A DNA stretch of 64,000 nucleotides, taken from the NCBI GenBank assembly GCA_916613615.1, contig OU744735.1, positions 45,474,468 to 45,538,467 on the forward strand, read 5' to 3'. A program made the position numbers and the translations under genes. How positions within the stretch are numbered: position 1 is the first letter of the stretch; each line of letters begins with the position of its first letter. The stretch is from Steromphala cineraria. Lineage: Eukaryota; Mollusca; Gastropoda; Trochida; Trochidae. Shown in pieces: positions 1 to 9,800 of the stretch. Below the pieces are notes generated by a model that was not told the origin of the DNA, ran no database searches, and was given only the letters and a program-made list of their open reading frames with translations.

Positions 1-820
1 TCTTGACCAGTTTACAACCAGTACACAAAGTCTGTATCACTCCCACCCTGGACTGGACACTCTCGCCCCACCTGCTGTAGATAGAGTAAACCTTAGAGCT
101 ACCCCACCTGTGATACTTCAACCTTAGGCTTGTACTACTCAACCTACCTGCTCACAGTTAAGACCTGTGCACAACCAGTACACAAAGTCTGTATCACTCC
201 CACCCTGGACTGGACACTCACGCCCCACCTGCTGTAGATAGAGTAAACCTTAGAGCTATCCCACCTGTAATACTTCAACCTGAGGCTTGTACTACTCAAC
301 CTACCTGCTGATAGTTTTGACCAGTGTACAACCAGAACACAAAGTCTATACCACTCCCACCCTGGACTGGACACTCTCGCCCCACCTGCTGTAGATAGAG
401 TAAACCTTAGAGCTATCCCACCTGTGATACTCTATAAACCTTGTATAACTATCGAGTACCTAAAGTCTCTACCACTCCCACCCTGGACTGGACACTCACG
501 CCCCACCTGCTGTAGATAGAGTAAACCTTAGAGCTATCCCACCTGTAATACTTCAACCTGAGGCTTGTACTACTCAACCTACTTGCTGACGGTCTTGACC
601 AGTTTACAACCAGTACACAAAGTCTATACCATTCCCACCCTGGACTAGACACTCTCGCCCCACCGGCTGTAGATAGAGTAAACCTTAGAGCTATCCCACC
701 TGTAATACTTCAACCTTAGGGTTGTACTACTCAACCTACCTGCTGATAGCCTTGACCAGTGTACAACCAGTACACAAAGTCTAGACCACTCCCACCCTGT
801 ACTGGACACTCTCGTCCCAC
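1..820. repeat. ~156-bp tandem array seeded at an exon donor
   Basis: About six units with spacing near 156-159 bp (one shortened to about 120 bp) recur, each with the landmarks aaagtctgtatcactcccac and ccccacctgctgtag. The array abuts exon 5 of the minus-strand gene. On the minus strand each unit carries ctacagcag^gtggggcgag, nearly identical to the real boundary CTGCAGCAG^gtgggacgag at 821/820. The array therefore starts at a 5' splice site and fills the following intron to the window edge. Short reading frames inside it are repeat products, not genes. Confidence 0.9.
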
Positions 821-878
821 CTGCTGCAGGACTCTCTGGACTCGCTCTTCCGGGGAATACATCTTCAGGTTACCACTG
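821..878 (-). CDS. Exon 5 of RHIM-like gene
   Basis: A 58-nt exon encoding SGNLKMYSPEERVQRVLQQ after one split codon. The acceptor is pyrimidine-rich (ttcactcatccatgtgtttacag) and the donor is CAG^gtggga. Its entry phase matches exon 4 across an 8.9-kb intron that contains the BEL/Pao element. The donor lies at the edge of the 156-bp array. Confidence 0.6.
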
Positions 879-3800
879 CTGTAAACACATGGATGAGTGA
901 ATGTGAAGTTATGAAGATAATTCTACATTTTATTTCACTTATTATTCACAGATGTATACATATAATGATACTATTTGGTTTGTGTAACTGTGGGTTTTCA
1001 TTATTAGATTTAAAAACTGTATAACAGGATAATACTATTGCTACGTTTGAAATGAATTGCAGATGAATGTTATTGAAGGAAGGATTGAGCAAAATCTAAA
1101 ATAACATATAAAAATATGAAGTTATAAACAAATGAATATAGAAAATTTAATGATTACATTACCACGGCCTTTATCAAATATTGAATGATGGCCTTCTTAT
1201 GTAAATGTAAATTTAACATGAAAAATAATTTATTCAGAATTTGACTCTCAGTGCAGTAGTACATATATGGCAAAGTATGGATTGAGATAAGTCTTAAGCG
1301 TGAACGCTGTGTTGTAGATACCCGTACAATATACAATAAACCGGATTTGAAGAATGTTTTCATAATACATTAATAATATAGTCATTAGTCACACAAAACA
1401 AAGATACATTATGAAGCATTCAATTCTTTTGCATTCAAATTGGCATGAGTACAGTAGCACTTATTTAACTGCGATTGATGCAATTGACTACTTCCTGTTC
1501 TTTCTAATCAACCTGCAATCGGTGATGATAATGAGAGCAAGTTGAGACACCTTAAGTCACTAAGTGGTGCGTAAGGCAAAGATGACTCAACAATGGGGTA
1601 GAAATCTTCTAACTGTATTCCCAAAAACTGAAGATTTGGCTGAATACTTGACTGTTCTGAAATTAACAATAAATTGCTAATAATACAAAGTCTCTTGTTT
1701 TTACATGGAAATAAACAACTATAAATTTATGGAATTATTAAATTATGTCATGTACTTGACATATATATCCATTACAGTCACAATAATGCTGAATACTAAT
1801 GATAAATTTAGTCTCTACTGTGACAAAGGTGCACTATTATAATTGAACAGTATACTAGACACAAAATATTCAAAGTTACTCCTTTGTGAAAAGACTTACA
1901 ATAGTATATTGAATAATGCTTATCAAACACCACTTTATCATAAATGATTAATAACTTTACTCAATTAAACGGACAAATTGACATGATTGTTTACTTTGCA
2001 TATCGCGATGCACGAAAACTGGATACACTTTGAATTTGAACCAAAAGTTACATAAATCTTCATATAGAACCTGAAATATCCATTATTGCTACTGATTTAC
2101 AATATAAAACTTATTTCTACAAAGAAAACATATAAATTATACCTGAAGAGTATTTTCTCTACCCATAAATTGTTAATTTGAATATCTGTTACTTGGCAGA
2201 CCATGCCGTCAATCTCGGCTTCATGAGACAAATTGCGCGCTTCCCTCAGCAGGGAGAAATCATTACGTCATTGATATAGGGAGAAGTCATTGATGATATA
2301 AACCACTAAAGTTAAGTTCAGACTGAAATAAAATTATTCAAAAATGTGAAATGATTATTTGAATTAAATTCTCAACAAATCCTCCGGGGGCAAGATTTGA
2401 CAAGCTCAAGAATTATCATGTCCAAGTATCAGGCAGCACTTCTGGACTGATCGCTGATATTGTCCATTCTTTGTTTTGACCCTCACATTCCGCACCACTC
2501 CGTCATGTCCAGGAAACACTTCCACTATTCTGGCAAGATCCCACTTTCCTCTTGGGGAGTTATAGTCAACCAGGAGTACTACATCACCAACTTGTAGCTG
2601 CCTCCCATGAAAGCGCCACTTTGCTCGCCGCATTAATGTTGGCATGTATTCTCTGATAAAGCGCTTCCAAAACTGTTGTACTAGCATTTGTACAAACTCA
2701 AATCTCTTGTGAAGATTCTTTGTCTCTTGATATGGCCCCTGTGGAATGTCCGCACTCGGTCTTCCAAGAACGAAATGATTTGGAGTCAGTGGCTGGAGAT
2801 TGTTTGGATCACTACTGGTGTATCCTAATGGCCTACTGTTTAACAAACACTCTGCTTCAGCAAATGCAGTAGACATCTCATTCCATGTTAACACTTGTTG
2901 TCCTATAGCCTTACTCAAGGCACGCTTTGCCTGTTTTATAAGACTTTCGTAAAGTCCTCCTTGATGCGGGCTAAGTGGAGTTATGAATTTCCACTTGACT
3001 TTATGTAACATTGCAAAGTTTTCTATCTCTTTTCTTCCTTCAACAACTAGATTTCTCAATTCCTTTTGAGTTCCAACAAAGGAAGTCCCATTATCTGATA
3101 TAATGGTATCAGGCCACCCATGACGCGCAACAAAGCGACGTAGTGCTTGGAGGAAAGCCTGGGTAGATAATCCGTCAACAATTTCCAAATGAATAGCCCT
3201 TACATTTGCACATGTAAAAAGAGCACCCCATGCCTTTGTAGTCTTATTGCGGCCATATTTCAAAGGAAATGGTCCGAAAAGGTCAACACCGGTAACTGAG
3301 AAGGGCGGCGAGAATGGACGTAATCTCTCTGGTGGGAGATCTGCCATGAGAGTAGTATGTGCAGGTTGACGCAGCTTTCTACACACGACACAATTGCGCA
3401 CAACACACTTTGCAAGATTCCTACCTCGCAATATCCAGAATTTCCGCCTGCATTCACCTAGTGTTCTCTCTTGACCAGCATGAGCAACTTTCACATGAAT
3501 ATCTTCCATGATAAGCCTTGACACATGATTTCTACTGGGTAGCAGAATGGGATGCTTTTCATCATACTGTAATGCCGAAGTATGACGCAACCTACCACCA
3601 ACCCTGATTATTCCATTTGCAATGAATGGTGCAAGGTCTGTATAGTCAGTTTCCCATTCCGTAAGTGAATATTGTGCTGTTTTCACCCAATACATTTCTG
3701 CATACTCTATTTCTTCACACTGTAGACTGTCTTCAGTCTCACTCATTTGAGATATCTTTCCATTCAATCTCTGTTTCAATCTGAATATGAATCTGAAACA

Positions 3801-6800
3801 ATAGGCAGTTACTCTCAATAACTTCTTCCAGCTTGAGAATCTCTCTGAATCAATCACATTTGCAACAGATGAACACATGCCAATTATCTTTGGTCTCTTC
3901 CTTTCTAGCAATTCACTAGACACTGCAGTCTTCATGTTCTCTGGCCATTCATTTTCTGGTCCATGAAGGAATGAGGGTCCATGCAGCCATCTTCCTCCTA
4001 GCTCGTTCACTGATATTCCGCGACTGAGATCATCAGCTACATTTTGTGACGTTGGAACATATCTCCAATGATCTGAATTCCAAGCAGACTTAATTTCTCC
4101 TATGCGAACACCCACAAATGCTTTGAATTTAAGAGAATCAGCCTTTATCCAATGCAGAACAATCTGTGAATCAGTCCAAAAGATCACTCTTGATGGTTTT
4201 TCTTTGAACTCTTGAAATATGGTTGTTGCGAGACGTGACGCAACTAACGCTGCCTTCAGTTCCAACCTAGGGATTGTAGTCTGCTGTAATGGAGCAACTC
4301 TTGCCTTTGCTAACACTAATTGTACATGTGGTCCCTCAGAGGATGGCCATGACAAATAGGCTACTGCACCGTAAGCTCTCGCACTTGCGTCCGCAAACAC
4401 ATGTAACACTGACTTTCCACTCACTGCGGTTGGTTTCAAACATCTTGGATAGGACACTGTATCATGCTCTCTGAGATTGCCAAATATGTTCTTCCAGAGA
4501 GAACACATAGTATCAGGAAGTGGATCATCCCATCCTAACTCTTTCATTCGCCACACATCTTGCATTGACATCCTAGCAGTTATTGTCACAGCTGACGCCA
4601 AACCGAGTGGATCATAGATTCTTGATATTCTTGACAGGACAGTAACGCTTTGTAAGCACTTCAACACTCAAATCTGCAACTTTGAACTGAATGATGTCAT
4701 TAATTGGGTTCCATACTACCCCTAGTGTTTTGATGTCTTCATTATCAAAACTGATGACTGTTTGCTTCTTGGATGGTTCTTTCTTGGCTATGTCCTCTCT
4801 TACAGTCTCAGAAGAACAGTACCATTCTTTAATGTGAAAACTTCCAGTTGCCAAAATCTTGTCCAGATCTTGTATTTTCTGCACTGCTTGCTCTGCTGAT
4901 GAATAGGAATGAATCAGATCATCCATGTATCTGTCTCTTTGAAGCACTGTAGCTGCTTCCGGGAACTCTTCCTGGTTTTCCGCAGCAATATGAAGGATGA
5001 GGTAACTTGCCATATCAGGTGATGGTTTATCACCAAATGTCACTCTGAGTAGACGATAAATCTGTGGTTTTCTGTTTACATCCAAACTTCTCCAAATAAA
5101 CCTATGAACCTGGGTATCACTCTCTGGCAACAATATTTTCAGATACATCTTAGAAATGTCACCTACAAAGGATACAACTTCCTCTCTAAACCGAAGCAAA
5201 ACTCCTAGCAAGTTGCCAATCAAGCATGGTCCCTTGTATAAGAATGAATTGAGAGAAGTCCCTCTGTAGACACAGGCTGGGTCAAACACAATGCGAAGTG
5301 GCGTACTTGGTTTGTCGGGTCGAATTACACCGTGGTGAGGCAGATAATAGACGGGACATGAATCACTTGATTCTTCATTAACTGGCTCTGCCCAGTTATT
5401 TCTCACATAATCTTGCATGACATCATCATACATCTTCGCTTTATCTTCATTCTTGAGAAGGTTTTTCTCAAGTGAACACAGTCTCTTTTCTGCAAGAGGA
5501 TAATTGTCCGGTAACATGTGTGGATCATTCTTCCAAGGCAGTGCTATTTCATATCTTTCCCCAACCTTCTTGCATGAAGCCTTGAACATCTCCATTGCCA
5601 TCTTGTCATTGCTTGATATAGCCTCTTTAGGACAACTGCAGTTAGGAGATCTGATCCCAATGGTCTCAAAGTCATAAAATTTCTCCAAATTGATCTTTTC
5701 CATGAAATTGACTGAACACACTGATGACATCCTCTTCGTGTTGTCAGGCCCTAGAACATACCATCCAAGCAGAGACTTTCTTGCGATTGGTTCAAACGGC
5801 AGACCTTGCCGATTATCCAATTCTGCATGTAAATGAGAATACTGTATCCCTAGTATCAAGTCTACAGGCCCTGCTTTATGATTAAAGCTCAAGTCTGACA
5901 GATGGGAAAATGACTGTAACCAGTGTCTATCTAAAGCTGGTACACTTGTCACTGTTTTCTCAAGTTCATATGCCTCTATTGGATATTCTTCTCCTCCATT
6001 CATTGAAGACAGCCACAATTTGAGTCTTGAGACTGTTTGCATTTTGCAGGATTTCCTCTCCGACAACTGAAACATCAAGACTTTCATGTTTTCCCTGTAA
6101 TCCAAGTGCTTTTGCAAAATCTCTTCTTATCACTGAGGTTGAGGCTCCACTATCAATAAGTATATTTCCCTCTCTCAGCCTCCCATTACTTCCTCTGAAA
6201 ATGCCTCTGATAACCGGCATAATCCCGTCACGATCAAGTGCTCCTTGAGAGCATGCACTTGCTACGGGTGGATTAATGTGAAGCAGTTCATTGTGTGTAC
6301 GTGTACAACCATTCTTCCCACAAGCTCTTTTTGACCTACATTCTCTGGCGGTATGTCCCTTTACAAGACATGAAAAGCATAACCTCATATCCTTTGTCTT
6401 CTGTATACGGTCATTCACATCACTGTCCAGAAATGTTGGACATTGAGATATCCGATGATCTTCTTGACAAAGATAACACTTGGCAGTTCTCTTCAGGGTC
6501 TGTTGAGAGTAGATCCCTCTTCTGCTCTTCTCATTCTCTCTTGATTTCTCATATCTGTGGTCTGGTTTTGGTCTCTCAAGATCACCAAAATCCGGGTCAA
6601 ACTCAGCTCGGACACGCTGACGAATAAAGTCACTGATGTGAATCACTGAAGGTGTGTCCCCTTTTTCTCTTAGGTTTGCAACAAAACTCTTCCATTGTTC
6701 AATGAGATAACCTGGCAATCTCATCACTATCTTCCTCAAATTCTCATTTGCGTTTACATCAGCAAAATAATTCAGTCTCTTTAAAGTAGCAATGCTGTTG

Positions 6801-9800
6801 ATCAGGTCAATCGACAAGTCCCGAAGAGCATTTCTATTATTTGGTGGAATCTTGGCTCCCTTTGTCAACTTGTTCACTATGGCGCGAGCAATCAGACTTG
6901 GCTGTCCAAACTGATCTTGTAACATCTTGATTGCTGTTGCGTACATTGACCCACTGGATCCTAAGCCACATAAAGCACGCTCGGCATCACCTGTCAGGTG
7001 CATTCGTAGTTGTACCATCCGCATGTCGTCCGACAGATGGGGCTTGTCATGAATGTGAATCTTGAACCGCTCAATAAAATCAACATAATTAAGTGGGTTC
7101 CCATCATATTTCACTAGCTTCACAGAGGGAATGTCCTTGCTAGCCTCAAGTTTGTAAAGTACCTCAGCCACTGTCAGGTTACTCACAGAAGATGGCAGAT
7201 TGGTCTCTTGAAACTCAACAAGATTGTTTATCCATGAATCAAAGGAAAAACTATTTGACACAGATTCACTTGAAGTTGTAGGAATAGGGTTCACATTTCT
7301 CTGTTCAGTACTATTATTATTAGTCTCTGAATGTTCATTCTCTGTTTCTTTAGAATTATCTTCTGGTACAGTGATAGTTGGAACTACATCATCCTTCTCA
7401 GAAATGTTCTGACTTTTCTTGCTTGATGATCTAGTACTAATAGACCCTGATTTACCTGATGTGGACTCTTTTTCTTTCTCTACCTCTGACTCTCTTTCAC
7501 TTAAAGATATCAAATAATCCTCTACATCTTCTTCAATAGTGTGCATGTCATCTATCAAATCATTCTCCCACTGATCAAGCTTCTGCACCTGAGATTCCTC
7601 AACATAATAATAGAGTTCACCATGAAAGTTACATGTACGACCATAGTCTGACCTTATTTCCTCTAATTCTCTGACAAATCTTCTCTCATTTGTATCTTTT
7701 CTCTGAATAGCTTCTCTAATTCTGTTAATACTCCTAGTAATCTTGCCCCTAAGAGCCTCTTTCTTGCTTTTAACAAATGTCACTCTCTCTTCATTGCTAG
7801 AAGAACCCTGACTAGTATTAGCCCTATCAGTACCCTGATTTTCTTCCGTATTCTCTTCTCTCTCATCAGCCAGACCAACGTTGTCTACTCGCTTCATCTT
7901 TACACCTTGTCCTTAGTCCAAACACTGAAACCTCCTAGTTGCCTGCTGGGTCGGCACAGATAATTGAGGATACGATCCTTTTCAGAAATCACTCTTCAGA
8001 AATATTTGGTGCGTAAGGCAAAAATGACTCAACAATGGGGTAGAAATCTTCTAACTGTATTCCCAAAAACTGAAGATTTGGCTGAATACTTGACTGTTCT
8101 GAAATTAACAATAAATTGCTAATAATACAAAGTCTCTTGTTTTTACATGGAAATAAACAACTATAAATTTATGGAATTATTAAATTATGTCATGTACTTG
8201 ACATATATATCCATTACAGTCACAATAATGCTGAATACTAATGATAAATTTAGTCTCTACTGTGACAAAGGTGCACTATTATAATTGAACAGTATACTAG
8301 ACACAAAATATTCAAAGTTACTCCTTTGTGAAAAGACTTACAATAGTATATTGAATAATGCTTATCAAACACCACTTTATCATAAATGATTAATAACTTT
8401 ACTCAATTAAACTGACAAATTGACATGATTGTTTACTTTGCATATCGCGATGCACGAAAACTGGATACACTTTGAATTTGAACCAAAAGTTACATAAATC
8501 TTCATATAGAACCTGAAATATCCATTATTGCTACTGATTTACAATATAAAACTTATTTCTACAAAGAAAACATATAAATTATACCTGAAGAGTATTATCT
8601 CTACCCATAAATTGTTAATTTGAATATCTGTTACTTGGCAGACCATGCCGTCAATCTCGGCTTCATGAGACAAATTGCGTGCTCCCCTCAGCAGGGAGAA
8701 ATCATTACGTCATTGATATAGGGAGAAGTCATTGATGATATAAACCACTAAAGTTAAGTTCAGACTGAAATAAAATAATTCAAAAATGTGAAATGATTAT
8801 TTGAATTAAATTCTCAACACTAAGATATGTCAAACTTTGCAAGAGTGAATTTGCACAAATCATGAAATGGAAAAAGCTTAGGTTGTTGAAAACTGATAAG
8901 CAATGAATGTGTGTTTTCATAAATACCCTTAGGGTTCATATGGCGCACAGAAAACATGGAAAGTGATGAAATAATTTTATATAAGACCTTGAAAGCTGTT
9001 AGCTTGTTTTTCTTGTGAGATATCCAATAACTTACCTTGATCGTTTGTAATTGTCAGTTATTCAAGTTTAATTTGTGACATCCCAATTGATGTTTACATT
9101 TCCAACTTGTTTTGGCATTGGAAACAAACATGGAAAGATAATTGAATAAGTGTTGCTTTCAAGTGTATGAACCCTATACCCTTACCTCTATACTGAACAA
9201 AAGGTCTAAATATGCTATTATAGGAATATCTGCAACTTAACTGCATTACAGAATCAGGCACCTCTTTTGCCAAAACCTAACTGCCCCCATTTTTTATTTT
9301 CAGGCAAAATCTTTAGAATCGTTGATAAGTCAATTCACAGGGATGTAATGCAACATAGCATGAAATACTTTTATTGTCTGAGAGAAAAATTTTAAAACCG
9401 ACTTGTCACAGGTATTCTAAATAACAAACGGTAGATTACCTGACTGTGGATCATCAAAATCGAGATATATTCATTGTCTGTGCATTACTTTATTTGACTG
9501 AGTATAAATATCCTTGAGTGATAGGTTGTTTTTCAAACTCTATTTATTCCTAAAAAAATATTTTGAGAAAAAAACTCTCCTTAAACCAGGATATTTCATT
9601 AAATAACAAATACATCAAAGCGGTTGAAGGTAACTCCAAACACAAAGTGAACTGGTCCAAATGTTTCTATTCCAGATCATTTATGTAATTAATTGGAGTG
9701 TACAGTAAGTATATAGCTACCGGCAAATCAGGTTGAAATCATATTCCATCCTCCCTCTATAGTTAAATCTTATTTCATGTAGACAATAATGAATATATAT

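Larger units (their letters stand above)
1560..8824 (-). mobile_element. BEL/Pao LTR retrotransposon, near-complete and young
   Basis: The element is on the minus strand, bounded by two 813-bp direct LTRs (1565-2377 and 8007-8819) that read TGTTGAG...CGCACCA on the coding strand. It is flanked by a perfect 5-bp target duplication, ctaag, at 1560-1564 and 8820-8824. The LTRs differ at only six positions that I count, so insertion is recent. The order gag, protease, RT, RNase H, integrase is that of BEL/Pao, with the family-typical DUF1759, DUF1758, A17-type and DUF5641 regions. Coding is split over three frames, each shift being +1 in the direction of translation. It lies in intron 4 of the RHIM-like gene, in the same orientation as that gene. 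Confidence 0.95.

Noticed and set aside
144..652. Small minus-strand ORFs in the left array
   Set aside because: They are repeat translations (same MSSPGWEWYRLC start in each unit) without a domain, start context or splice support.
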